From Nocardioides insulae DSM 17944 (GTDB taxonomy: Bacteria > Actinomycetota > Actinomycetes > Propionibacteriales > Nocardioidaceae): a stretch of 64,000 nt of DNA. Under the pieces are notes generated by a model, which saw only the letters and a program-made list of their open reading frames with translations, ran no database searches and had not been told where the DNA came from. Of this stretch, positions 34,482-43,951 are shown piece by piece (the stretch's first letter is position 1; every line of letters begins with the position of its first letter). The position numbers and the translations under genes are program-made. Location of the stretch: assembly GCF_000422825.1 (NCBI RefSeq), contig NZ_KE383928.1, positions 694,930 through 758,929 on the forward strand, given 5' to 3'.

Positions 34482-35531
34482 TCAGCCCGCGATGAGCTCC
34501 CAGAGCCCGTCGCTACCAACGGACAGGGCGGAGTCGGCGACGACGCGGTCCCAGGAGGCGGTGGAGCCGTACTCGGCGCGCCAGGCGAGGGCGGGGAGGG
34601 TGAAGCGGTGCAGGTCGTGCTCGAGGGTGGTGCCGATCGCGCCGAGGGCCTGATGGCTGTTGCGGACGACGACCGAGGCGGCATGGCCGGCACAGGAGCG
34701 GGCGACGGCGACGCGGAACCGCAGTTCGGCGAGGTCCACGTCGGGCGTGGCCACCGTGCGGACCGCGGCGTCGACGGCGGCGCGGGCGAGGGAGGTCTCG
34801 GCGGCGATGTCGGCGACCAGGTGCTGGACCGCCTGGAACTTGCCGATCGGCCGTCCGAACTGCACTCGGGTGGTGACGTGCTCGGTGACCAGGTCGAGGG
34901 TGCGCTCGAGGGCGCCGGCCACTTGGACGGCGCGGACCAGGGCGGCGCGCAGCTGCAGTCGGCGGATGAGGTCCTCGGGGACCGGCACGCCCTCGGAGTC
35001 GTCGAGGGTCGCGGTGATCTCGCCGCGGGGCTCGCCGGCGAGATTGGTGTCCGCGGTCAGCTTCACCGAGGTGGCAGGTACGTCGGCGACCCGCCAGCCG
35101 CCGTCACCGGCCGGCCAGGCCAGCACGATGCGGGAGACGACCGGGGCCCACGGCACCGCCCGCGCCGATCCGTCGGCGTCCAGCACGGCGACGCTGCGCA
35201 GGTCGGCGTCGACGGGCAGGCCCGCCGAGGTGAGCAGCCAGCCGGCGAGGAGGTCGTGCTCGGCCAGCGGGAGGGCGACTGCCAACGACGCGGCCTGGGT
35301 GAGCAGCGCGGCCGACTCGGCCCAGCCTGCCCCGCTGCCGCCGGATTCCTCCGAACCGGTCAGCCGGGCCAGCCCGAGCTCGTCCAGTTGGTCCCAGAGG
35401 GCCTGGTCGAACTCGACCCCGGTGTCGGGGTCTCGGGGCGTCGGGGCCGAGGAGGAGAGCACCTCGCGCATGGTGGCGATCAGGTCGGGGTCGACCTCGG
35501 CGATGCTGACGGGGGTGTCGATGGTGGTCAT
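34482..35531 (-). CDS. Acyl-CoA dehydrogenase, small/partner subunit (FadE27/28-type)
   Basis: 349-aa acyl-CoA dehydrogenase-like protein. The N-terminal domain is degenerate and the C-terminal helical domain keeps TTRVQFGRPIGKFQAVQHLVADIA and an AxxHQALGAIG block. No catalytic Glu is seen at either usual place. This matches partner subunits of the alpha2-beta2 dehydrogenases of actinobacteria (FadE26-27, FadE28-29), which hold FAD between unlike subunits. The open frame extends to 36197; ATG 35531 is chosen because it overlaps the large-subunit stop by ATGA. Confidence 0.83.
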   Translation of the reverse strand: MTTIDTPVSIAEVDPDLIATMREVLSSSAPTPRDPDTGVEFDQALWDQLDELGLARLTGSEESGGSGAGWAESAALLTQAASLAVALPLAEHDLLAGWLLTSAGLPVDADLRSVAVLDADGSARAVPWAPVVSRIVLAWPAGDGGWRVADVPATSVKLTADTNLAGEPRGEITATLDDSEGVPVPEDLIRRLQLRAALVRAVQVAGALERTLDLVTEHVTTRVQFGRPIGKFQAVQHLVADIAAETSLARAAVDAAVRTVATPDVDLAELRFRVAVARSCAGHAASVVVRNSHQALGAIGTTLEHDLHRFTLPALAWRAEYGSTASWDRVVADSALSVGSDGLWELIAG

Positions 35532-36661
35532 CGCAGACCCAGCTCCCTTGCGATCACGCCGCGCAGCACCTCGCTGGTGCCGCCGCGGAGGGTGAAACCG
35601 GGCCGGTGCATCACGGCTCGGGTGACCAGCGCACGCAGCTGCGGGTCGCCGGGGTCGTCCTCGGTGAGGACGTCCCCGAGGTCGGCCACGTCGCCCTCCA
35701 GGGCGGTGCCGAGCACCTTGACCACGGCCGCGGCCGAGGAGACGTCGTGGTGGTGTTCCAGGGCGCTCGCCACGCTGTTGGACATCTCGTGCAGGGCGGC
35801 GGTGCGGGCGACGTACTGCCCGATCTGCTGATCGGCCCCGGTCGAGGGGGCGTCGACGAGGGCGGCGAGGAGCTGGTAGCTGGACAGGAACCGCTCGGGA
35901 CCCGACCGCTCGTAGGACAGCTCCGAGGTGACCTGGTGCCAGCCCTGCCCGATCTCGCCCATCACCAGGTCGTCCGGCACGAAGACGTCCTCGAAGTGCA
36001 CCTCGTTGAAGTGGTGCGCGCCGTTCATCGAGTGGATCGGGCGGATCTCCACACCGGGGGAGTCGAGCATGACGATGAACTGGGAGAGCCCGTCGTGCCG
36101 GTGTGCCGGGTCCAGCGGCGCGGAGCGGGCCAGGGCGAAGAACGCGTGCGCATGGTGGGCGCCGGAGGTCCACACCTTGGTGCCGGTCAGCCGCCATCCG
36201 CCGTCCACCTGGACCGCGCGGGTGCGCACGGAGGCGAGGTCGGAGCCGGAGTCGGGCTCGCTCATGCCGATCGCCCAGAACAGCTCACCGCGGGTGATGC
36301 GGGGCAGGAAGCGCTGCTTCTGCTCCTCGGTGCCGAACTTGAGCAGCGAGGGGGCGGCCTGGCGGTCGGCGATCCAGTGCGCGGCCACCGGGGCGCCCGC
36401 GGCGAGGAGTTCCTCGGTGACCACGAAGCGCTCGAGGAAGGTCCGGCCGTGGCCGCCGTACTCGGTGGGGATGGTCATGCCGAGCCAGCCCTGCTCGGCC
36501 AGCGCCCTGCTGAAGGCGGGGTCGAAGCCGTTGAGCCAGGTGTCGACGTCTGGGGTGAAGGCGCCGGCGGCGACCTGACCGGCGACGAAGGTGCGGACGT
36601 CGCGACGCAGGGTGCGGAGCTCGGGGGTGTCCGCGACGGGCGGGGGCAGCAGTGAGGTCAT
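35528..36661 (-). CDS. Acyl-CoA dehydrogenase, large catalytic subunit (FadE26/29-type)
   Basis: 377-aa partner of the gene above. FAD/substrate middle domain IGMSEPDSGSDLASVRTRA is intact. The usual C-terminal EGT glutamate is replaced (TLRGGTSEVLRGVIA). Instead Glu251 in ELSYERSGPERF lies where isovaleryl-CoA, long-chain and FadE26/FadE29 enzymes carry the base. Known members handle bulky steroid or cyclic acyl-CoAs, so a bulky or branched substrate is likely here (inference). The gene begins two bases after the crotonase stop. Confidence 0.85.
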   Translation of the reverse strand: MTSLLPPPVADTPELRTLRRDVRTFVAGQVAAGAFTPDVDTWLNGFDPAFSRALAEQGWLGMTIPTEYGGHGRTFLERFVVTEELLAAGAPVAAHWIADRQAAPSLLKFGTEEQKQRFLPRITRGELFWAIGMSEPDSGSDLASVRTRAVQVDGGWRLTGTKVWTSGAHHAHAFFALARSAPLDPAHRHDGLSQFIVMLDSPGVEIRPIHSMNGAHHFNEVHFEDVFVPDDLVMGEIGQGWHQVTSELSYERSGPERFLSSYQLLAALVDAPSTGADQQIGQYVARTAALHEMSNSVASALEHHHDVSSAAAVVKVLGTALEGDVADLGDVLTEDDPGDPQLRALVTRAVMHRPGFTLRGGTSEVLRGVIARELGLR

Positions 36662-36663
36662 GG

Positions 36664-37476
<813 letters not shown>

Positions 37477-37535
37477 AAGGGGACACTGTGGCCCACCGTG
37501 ACGGCGCGCACAAAGACCTGCGCGCGAACGTGGCG

Positions 37536-37550
37536 ATAGTCACGTCCTAT
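37536..37550. promoter_or_regulatory. LysR-box between divergent crotonase operon and LysR gene
   Basis: ATAGTCACGTCCTAT (arms ATAG/CTAT, T-N11-A layout) lies 39 bases before the LysR start and 60 bases before the crotonase start. It is likely the binding site of the adjacent LysR. Confidence 0.6.
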
Positions 37551-37588
37551 GCCACGACCTCGCGGCGCGCAGCCCCTAGGGTGAGCAG

Positions 37589-38488
37589 GTGGATCTGAGG
37601 CTGGTGGAGTACTTCGTGGCGGTGGTCGACCACGGGGGCATCACCCGGGCTGCGGAGTCGCTCTACATCGCCCAGCCATCGCTGTCCCAGGCGATCCGGA
37701 CCCTCGAGCGCAGCGTGGGCGCCGACCTGTTCGAGCGCCGTGGACGAGGGCTGGTCCTGACCGAGGCCGGTCGCCGCTTCGAGGTGGCCGCCCGTCGGGT
37801 GATGGACGACGTCGCGGCCGCCCGGGCGCGGGTGGAGGCGGTACGCCGACTCGAGGAGGGGCGGCTCCTGATCGCCGCGCTGCCCGACCTCACCTTGGAG
37901 CGGCTGCCCTCGCTCGTGCATCGCTTCCGGGTGGCCCATCCCGGTGTCCAGGTGAGGGTCTCCGATCCGCGTCGTCCGGCCGGCGTGGTGGACGCCGTAC
38001 GTCACGGCACCGCCGAGCTCGGCCTCACCACCCTGCCCGTGCGTGCCGACGCGCTGACCGTCGTGCCGTGCGGCCGGCAGCGGATGATGCTGGTGGTGCC
38101 GCCCGCACTGGCCGCCGAGCTGCCCGACCCGGTGCCGCAGTCGATGCTGTCCGGGGTGCCGCTGATGCGGGAGATCGACGACTCGTTGGCCGACCTGGTC
38201 ACTGACCCGGACGTGCTGCCCACCGGGCCGGGGATCCGGTGCGCCCACCGGCAGTTGCTCTGGGAGTTGGTCATGGCCGGGGCCGGCGCCGCCGTCCTCC
38301 CGGAGGGGATCTCCTCGAGCCAGCTGGTCGGGGTCGTCGAGCGGGTCACCGAGCCCGAGATCTCGCGGGAGGTCGGGGTGGTCTACCGCGCCGGTCAGCT
38401 CTCCCCGGCGGGCGAGGCGTTCCTGGCGCTGCTGGTCGGGGACCCGATTGCCGGGTCGGCAGCCGCGGGGTCGGCGCCGTCCTCGTGA
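37589..38488 (+). CDS. LysR-family regulator (first of a convergent pair)
   Basis: 299-aa LysR regulator. HTH region VEYFVAVVDHGGITRAAESLYIAQPSLSQAIRTLE (residues 6-40) and hinge ERRGRGLVLTEAG are typical; the effector domain has LGLTTLPVRAD and MAGAGAAVLPEG. GTG 37589 follows AGGGTGAGCAG. It probably controls the divergent crotonase-dehydrogenase operon. Its last 94 bases overlap the end of the next LysR gene on the opposite strand. Confidence 0.87.
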   Translation: MDLRLVEYFVAVVDHGGITRAAESLYIAQPSLSQAIRTLERSVGADLFERRGRGLVLTEAGRRFEVAARRVMDDVAAARARVEAVRRLEEGRLLIAALPDLTLERLPSLVHRFRVAHPGVQVRVSDPRRPAGVVDAVRHGTAELGLTTLPVRADALTVVPCGRQRMMLVVPPALAAELPDPVPQSMLSGVPLMREIDDSLADLVTDPDVLPTGPGIRCAHRQLLWELVMAGAGAAVLPEGISSSQLVGVVERVTEPEISREVGVVYRAGQLSPAGEAFLALLVGDPIAGSAAAGSAPSS

Positions 38489-39378
38489 CCGACGTGATCA
38501 CGGGCCATCGCCACGAAGGCGGCGGCGGCCGGTGAGAGGGTCTCCGGTTCGAAGACCAGGCCGCATCGCGTCGGCAGCGGTGGCGTGAGCGCGCGGACCT
38601 CTGCGCCGTGCTGCCGCGCCATCTCGGCCTCTGACCTCTCGATCCAGGTGGGAGCGACCCCGGCCAGTGTGAAGGCGAGCCGCGCGTCCCGGTTGGCCAG
38701 CATCACCGCAGCGGGGCGGTGCTGCTGCTCGGTGGGCATGTTCCGGTAGATCTGGCGGACGTGCTGGCCGCCCTGGGGGACGGCCACCATCGGGCTGGCC
38801 ATCTGGCTCCAGCGCATGGGGTTCTCCGCCGGCGCCTCGTGCCCCGGCGGGAAGGCCAGCCAGTACTCCTGGGTGCCCAGGTACACCTCCTCGAGGGGCG
38901 TGTGCCGCCCCGAGTCGGGGTCGACATGGGGGAGGTGACAGGCCACGACCTCGCATACGGCGTCCCGGATGAGCGCGGCGGTACGCCGTTCGTCCTCGAG
39001 CGAGGCGAGCGTGATCTCGACCCGCGGATGGCGGGCGTGGAAGGCGGCCACGAGCTTGGGCAGCGGCCCCCGGGCCAGCGCGGGCTGGACCCGGACGTCG
39101 AGCCGCCCGCGCAAGTGCCCCTCGGAGTCCGGAATGCTCCCGCCGGCGGTCGCCATGTCGCGCAGGATCTTGCGGGCCGGGCCGACCAGGGCGTGTCCGG
39201 CCGAGGTGGGGACCATGCCGCGACCGATGCGGTGGAACAGCGGCGTACGCAGTTCGCGCTCCAGTGTCCGGAGCGCCTGGGAGATCGTCGGCTGGGCCAC
39301 GCCGACCGCCCCGGCGGCACTGTTGATGCTGCCCTGGTCGACGACGGCGAGGAAGTAGCGGACGTGTTGCGGGTCCAC
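38395..39378 (-). CDS. LysR-family regulator (second of the convergent pair)
   Basis: 327-aa LysR regulator with HTH VRYFLAVVDQGSINSAAGAVGVAQPTISQALRTLE and hinge RIGRGMVPTSAGHA. The N-terminal half is clearly related to the preceding regulator. The frame is open to 39477, but GTG 39378 gives the normal MDPQHVRYF-type start. Its start codon lies at the base of a perfect hairpin with AGG in the loop (see 39377-39402). It lies 113 bases downstream of the thiolase gene on the same strand and its 3' end overlaps the other LysR gene by 94 bases. Confidence 0.85.
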   Translation of the reverse strand: MDPQHVRYFLAVVDQGSINSAAGAVGVAQPTISQALRTLERELRTPLFHRIGRGMVPTSAGHALVGPARKILRDMATAGGSIPDSEGHLRGRLDVRVQPALARGPLPKLVAAFHARHPRVEITLASLEDERRTAALIRDAVCEVVACHLPHVDPDSGRHTPLEEVYLGTQEYWLAFPPGHEAPAENPMRWSQMASPMVAVPQGGQHVRQIYRNMPTEQQHRPAAVMLANRDARLAFTLAGVAPTWIERSEAEMARQHGAEVRALTPPLPTRCGLVFEPETLSPAAAAFVAMARDHVGHEDGADPAAADPAIGSPTSSARNASPAGES

Positions 39379-39402
39379 GTCCGGCAGCCTACTGCCGGAC
39401 GT
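39377..39402 (-). promoter_or_regulatory. Hairpin covering the start codon of the second LysR gene
   Basis: ACGTCCGGCAG and CTGCCGGACGT are perfect 11-bp arms around a 4-base loop. On the coding strand the loop reads TAGG, containing the only Shine-Dalgarno-like bases, and the GTG start sits at the foot of the stem. It may be a translational switch or an autoregulatory operator. Confidence 0.5.
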
Positions 39403-39407
39403 TGAGA

Positions 39408-39442
39408 CCCGGCCCACCGCGGTCTTCCCGCGATGGGCCGGG
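39408..39442 (-). terminator. Hairpin between thiolase and LysR
   Basis: CCCGGCCCA and TGGGCCGGG form a 9-bp stem 50 bases downstream of the thiolase stop. It would end the thiolase transcript before the LysR gene. Confidence 0.5.
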
Positions 39443-39491
39443 AGCCTGGTCGCAGGCGTGCCCGGCGGGTGGAGCACGCCTACTCAGTGAC

Positions 39492-40622
39492 TCACAGCAG
39501 TTCGAGGATGGTGGCGTTGGCCATCCCGCCGGCCTCACACATGGTCTGGAGGCCGTAGCGGATCCCCTGGTCCCTCATGTGGTGGACCAGACGGGTCATC
39601 AGGATGGCGCCGGAACCACCGAGCGGGTGGCCCACGGCGATCGCGCCGCCGAGCGGGTTGAGCACCTCGTCGCGCACCCCGAACTCGGCCTGCCAGGCCA
39701 GCGGCACCGGCGCGAAGGCCTCGTTGACCTCGAAGGCACCGATCTCCTCGATACCGAGGCCGGAGCGCTCCAGCGCCTTCGCGGTCGCGGGGATCGGGCC
39801 GGTCAGCATGATCACCGGGTCGTCGCCGGTGACCACGGTGGTGTGGATCCGGGCCAGCGGCGTCCACCCGCGCTGGGCGGCCTGCTCGCTGGTGGTGATC
39901 AGCAGCGCGCCGGCGCCGTCGGAGATCTGCGAGGAGTTGCCGGCGTGGATCACGCCGTCCGGCTTGAACGCCGGCTTCAGGCCCGCGAGCGAGTCGATGC
40001 TGCTGCCACGACGCAGGCCCTCGTCGGCGGTGAGACCGGCGATCGGTGCCAGTTGGCCCTCGAACGCACCGGCGTCGGCCGCCTCGGCGGTCCGGGCGTG
40101 CGAGCGGGCGCTGTACTCGTCGAGCTGACCCCGGGTGAGGCCCCACTTCTCGGCCACCATCTCCGCGCCGATGCCCTGGTTCATCCGCTCCACGCCGTAG
40201 CGCTCCAGCACGCTCGGGCTGTACGGCGCACCATCGCCGACGTTGGCGCCCATCACCACGCGGGACATCGACTCGACGCCACCCGCGATCGCCACGTCGT
40301 AGTGGCCTGCGATGACGCCCGCGGCCGCGAAGGCGACGGCCTGCTGGGCCGAACCGCACTTGCGGTCCACGGTGGTCGCCGGGACGTGCTCGGGCCAGCC
40401 GGCTGCGAGCACGCCGACCCGGCCGACGTTGCCGGACTGGTCGCCCTGCTGGGTCACACAGCCCCACACCACGTCGTCGACGATGGCGGGATCGAGGCCG
40501 GTGCGGCCGGCGAGGGCGGTCAGGACGTGGGCGGAGAGGTCGCCGGGGTGGATCCCCGCGAGGCTACCGTTCCGCTTGCCGATGGGGGTCCGGACGGCAT
40601 CCACGATGACGGCGTCGCGCAT
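39492..40622 (-). CDS. Acetyl-CoA C-acyltransferase (thiolase)
   Basis: 376-aa thiolase with nucleophile Cys in VDRKCGSAQQAV, His in GHPLGGSGAILM and the second Cys in CEAGGMANA at the end. NEAFAPV is intact. Actinobacterial FadA5/FadA6-type thiolases share this form and act on bulky 3-ketoacyl-CoAs. ATG 40622 follows CGAAGGAGCC. It is transcribed alone in front of the LysR gene and probably serves the same pathway as the dehydrogenase pair. Confidence 0.9.
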   Translation of the reverse strand: MRDAVIVDAVRTPIGKRNGSLAGIHPGDLSAHVLTALAGRTGLDPAIVDDVVWGCVTQQGDQSGNVGRVGVLAAGWPEHVPATTVDRKCGSAQQAVAFAAAGVIAGHYDVAIAGGVESMSRVVMGANVGDGAPYSPSVLERYGVERMNQGIGAEMVAEKWGLTRGQLDEYSARSHARTAEAADAGAFEGQLAPIAGLTADEGLRRGSSIDSLAGLKPAFKPDGVIHAGNSSQISDGAGALLITTSEQAAQRGWTPLARIHTTVVTGDDPVIMLTGPIPATAKALERSGLGIEEIGAFEVNEAFAPVPLAWQAEFGVRDEVLNPLGGAIAVGHPLGGSGAILMTRLVHHMRDQGIRYGLQTMCEAGGMANATILELL

Positions 40623-40780
40623 GGGGGCTCCTTCGAGGCTGAGGGGTATGCCTCCAAGGAACCACGCGCGACGGCCGTCACACCAAGACCGCCTCCTGAT
40701 CCGGCCGTGAGGTGCAACCTATGGCTCGCCTCGACACGAGGAGGCCCCTCGCACGCAGACCGGGTCTGGCCGGGCCGCGA

Positions 40781-43060
40781 TCACTCCGCCGGGGCGGAGG
40801 GGGCGGGCCGAACGGTGGTGATGCGGTGGACCGCGAAGCGTCGTACGGCCTCGGCGCGATGGTCGTGGGCGGTGAGTCGGCCGCTGTCGACGGCGACGGG
40901 GTCGACCACGCGGTCGGTGCGTACGCCGCGGTCATCGACGTACTCGATCAGCACCGGTGCGCCGGCGTCGATCGCCTCGCGCAGCACGGCCACCGCGTCG
41001 GAGGGCGGCTGGGGGAGGGGTGAGGGGGTCTGCGCCGCCGTCTCGGCCCGGGTCCGGTCCCCGGCGCGAACGGCGGCGACCACGGCGCTCACCCGGGCCG
41101 CGGAGCGGGCGGTGTCCAGCCCGGTCGGGCGAGGTGCCTGCGGGGTCCGGGCCCGCAGCGCGTCGGGGCGGGCCACGTGCACGGTGCCGTCGGCGGCCTC
41201 GACCACGGGCGCGGCACCCAGGTCGCGCAGCCGCGGGAGGAGCAGGTCGATCGGCGTACTGCTCACCAGCACCGTCGGTGCGATCCGCCGCAGCCCGAGG
41301 GAGCCGGCGCGCGGATGGTTGAGGAGCTCGGTGAGCGTGGTCTCGTCCTCGGCCCGCAGGAAGGCCTCGGCGTGCCCCACCCGGATCCTTCCGAAGGTGC
41401 GTGCGGTGTCATCGACCAGGTAGTCCAGCGGCTGCGGCACCGGCGTGCGGGACACGCTCCCGAGGAAGGTGTGGATCTCGGTAGCGGTCCAACCGGCGTC
41501 CAGGGCGCGGCGCACGCTCGAGGGGGTGAAGCGATACACCGTCGCCCCGCCCCGGGACTCCACGTCGGCCATCTCCTGGAGGCGGCGTGCGAGGGCGGGA
41601 TCGAGGGGGCCCGGCGCGACCCCGGTCAGGTCGGCCTGGAGGAGGAGGTGGTCGACAGGTTCCGGGAGGAGGTCGGCCAGGAGCGGCCGCGGGTCCTCGC
41701 CTGCCAGCCAGGCCCGCGAGTACGACGACGGACCGCCGAGGCCGGTCACGCCGAGGGTCTCGGCCTCGGTGAGGGTCCAGACCGCGTGGTCGGCCCGGCT
41801 GCGCGGCCGCCGGGGGCGGAGCCAGCTCAGCCTCGACACCAGGCTGGGCGCCCCGGTGCCGGCTGCCAGCGCCTCGCCCGGTCGGAGCCCGGTGAGGACG
41901 TCGAGCGTCATCCGCCGGGTGTCGGCGATGTGCACGCTGGTCAGTTCGGGGACCAGCGCGTTCCACGTCTTGCCCGCGGCGTCCCGGCTGCCGACCAGTC
42001 CGGGCGCGCGATGCATCGCCAGCCACGCGTCGACCAGGGTCAGCCAGCGGTCCGCGGGGTCGACGGCGACCCAGCCGTCGAAGGCGTCGGTGGGCATCCA
42101 CGCCGGGTTCCCGTCCTGGTCGGCGGAGGTGGCGACCAGGCCGGCGGCGTACGCCACCTCGGCGAGCAGCGCCGCCGTCGGCTCGTCCACCTGGAGCCGG
42201 CCGGCTGCGGCCTTGAGATCGCGTACGGCCAGACCGCCGCTGCGCAGGGCGACCGGCGGGGAGGTGCCCCATCCGTCCAGGAGCAGCTCTGTGCGGCGTA
42301 CCGCCTCGAAGGCGGCGCCGGCGGCGCCCTGGTCGACGAGTCGGGCGGGCCGGTCGGAGGTCGACACGGCCGGCGGGATGTCGGAGCGGTCCCGGGTGGT
42401 GGTGCCACCGCGCAGGGCCAGGGCCACCTCGCCGGGCACCGCGAGTACGCGACCGTGCGGCACCAGGAGGCGCCGGGCGATGAGCTCCTCGGCCGGGTGA
42501 TCAGCCTCCTCGGGGGTGACGTCGAGTCGAGCGGTGCCGCTGGTGGCCTCGCCGCCCTGCCGGTCGACATGTGAGAGCAGGGCCCTGGCCGCCGGTGAGA
42601 GGGCCTCCAGTCGCGCTGACACCGCCCCGGGGCCCTCGGCGTCCTCCGCGAGCGGCCGGACGCCGCTCACCCCGCCCTCGGGCCCGCCGGTCAGCAGTGC
42701 CGGGATCCCGGTCAGGGCGCGCAGGCCGCCGGTCGACTCCCAGGCCAGGGCCAGATCGCACAGCCGGTCCAGGGCGGCTGTGATACCGGTCTCGTCCGCA
42801 CGGATGAGATGAAGAAGATCCCGACGGGTGGTTTGATGCGCGATCACCAGGGCATCAAGGACGACGAGCTCCGCCCGCGTCAGCTGGTCGAGCGCACGAA
42901 CGAGGGAAGCACGGGTCGCCGCCCGGCTTGCCAACTGGCCGGAGTCGCGAGGGACAGGAGTGGCGAGATCGGGACGCAGGATCAGGAGCCGGGCGAGCCG
43001 CTCCTCGGGCCAGGCCCGGAGCTGGTCGGCCAGCGACCGGTGTCCCTCCCCTCGACTCAC
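40781..43060 (-). CDS. Helicase-C-like (XPB/Ssl2 N-terminal-type) protein with WYL-like C-terminus
   Basis: 759-aa protein conserved in actinobacteria beside helicase genes. The N-terminal part (LRAWPEERLARLLILRPDLATPVPRD) and the middle (PVDHLLLQADLTGVAPGPL, YRFTPSSVRRALDAGWT) are those of the Helicase_C_3/XPB-associated family. The last 60 residues (APVLIEYVDDRGVRTDRVVDPVAV, HDHRAEAVRRFAVHRI) are WYL-like. No Walker A or DEAD-box motif is present, so it is not itself a helicase. The frame is open to 43090; GTG 43060 gives the natural start VSRGEGHRSLADQL. It usually partners an XPB-type ATPase encoded nearby; none is in view. Confidence 0.78.
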   Translation of the reverse strand: MSRGEGHRSLADQLRAWPEERLARLLILRPDLATPVPRDSGQLASRAATRASLVRALDQLTRAELVVLDALVIAHQTTRRDLLHLIRADETGITAALDRLCDLALAWESTGGLRALTGIPALLTGGPEGGVSGVRPLAEDAEGPGAVSARLEALSPAARALLSHVDRQGGEATSGTARLDVTPEEADHPAEELIARRLLVPHGRVLAVPGEVALALRGGTTTRDRSDIPPAVSTSDRPARLVDQGAAGAAFEAVRRTELLLDGWGTSPPVALRSGGLAVRDLKAAAGRLQVDEPTAALLAEVAYAAGLVATSADQDGNPAWMPTDAFDGWVAVDPADRWLTLVDAWLAMHRAPGLVGSRDAAGKTWNALVPELTSVHIADTRRMTLDVLTGLRPGEALAAGTGAPSLVSRLSWLRPRRPRSRADHAVWTLTEAETLGVTGLGGPSSYSRAWLAGEDPRPLLADLLPEPVDHLLLQADLTGVAPGPLDPALARRLQEMADVESRGGATVYRFTPSSVRRALDAGWTATEIHTFLGSVSRTPVPQPLDYLVDDTARTFGRIRVGHAEAFLRAEDETTLTELLNHPRAGSLGLRRIAPTVLVSSTPIDLLLPRLRDLGAAPVVEAADGTVHVARPDALRARTPQAPRPTGLDTARSAARVSAVVAAVRAGDRTRAETAAQTPSPLPQPPSDAVAVLREAIDAGAPVLIEYVDDRGVRTDRVVDPVAVDSGRLTAHDHRAEAVRRFAVHRITTVRPAPSAPAE

Positions 43061-43129
43061 TCGCTCTACTCTAGGCGCCCAGCACCACACCCCGAGGTGC
43101 CCCGACCGAGCAGGTCACCGGAGGAGCGG

Positions 43130-43951
43130 ATGAATCAACTCGAGGTCCACCATGGCGCGGCCACCGATGTGGGCCTCGTGCGCGAGGTCAATGAGGACTC
43201 GCATCTCTCCGCACCGCCGGTCTGGGTGGTCGCCGACGGGATGGGTGGTCACGACGGCGGCGACGTCGCCAGCAGGATGGTCGTGGAGGAGTTCAGCGCC
43301 CTGGGCGAGAGGGAGTACGACCCGGCCGGCGCCACCGCCGCCGTCACCGCGGCCCTGAGCCGTGCCCAGGACCGGATCGCGGCGTACTCCGCCGAGCACC
43401 GCGCGGCCGGTCAGCCGCACTTCCACTCCGGCACCACCGCCGTGATCGCCGTCCTGGTCCGCGCGAGCCACGGCCCGCAGTGGCTGCTCGCCAACCTCGG
43501 TGACTCGCGCGCCTACCGATTCTTCGACGGCACCCTGACCCAGGTCAGCGTCGACCACAGCGTGGTGCAGGAACTGGTCGACGCGGGCTCCATCACCCCC
43601 GAGGACGCCGCCGTCCACCCCGACCGCAACGTCGTCACCCGTGCCCTCGGTGGCGGTACGCCGGTCGACCCCGACTTCTTCCATCTCACCGTGCCGGCGG
43701 GGATGCGTCTCCTGCTCTGCTCCGACGGGGTGAGCGGCATGCTGGACGCCGATCAGATCGCATCCGTCCTCGGCGAGACACCGGATCCGCGGGACGCCGC
43801 CGAGCGGCTGGTCCTCGCCGCCGTGGCCGAGGGCGGTCGGGACAACGCGACCGCCATCGTCATCGATGTGGTGGGATGGTCGGACGAGAACCCCTATGAC
43901 TCGGAGCGACAGCGGGCGAGTCTTGAACAGAAACTGGGAGTCCTTCCGTGA
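43130..43951 (+). CDS. PP2C-family serine/threonine protein phosphatase
   Basis: 273-aa metal-dependent phosphatase, cytosolic, reversing Ser/Thr phosphorylation. Motifs in order: DVGLVREVNEDS, VADGMGGHDGGDVAS (first metal Asp), LLANLGDSRAYRF, VTRALGG, LLCSDGVSGML and RDNATAIVI (last metal Asp). The frame is open upstream to 42809, inside the divergent gene; ATG 43130 follows GGAGGAG. It overlaps the FHA gene by GTGA. In actinobacteria such phosphatases oppose PknA/B-type kinases. Confidence 0.93.
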   Translation: MNQLEVHHGAATDVGLVREVNEDSHLSAPPVWVVADGMGGHDGGDVASRMVVEEFSALGEREYDPAGATAAVTAALSRAQDRIAAYSAEHRAAGQPHFHSGTTAVIAVLVRASHGPQWLLANLGDSRAYRFFDGTLTQVSVDHSVVQELVDAGSITPEDAAVHPDRNVVTRALGGGTPVDPDFFHLTVPAGMRLLLCSDGVSGMLDADQIASVLGETPDPRDAAERLVLAAVAEGGRDNATAIVIDVVGWSDENPYDSERQRASLEQKLGVLP

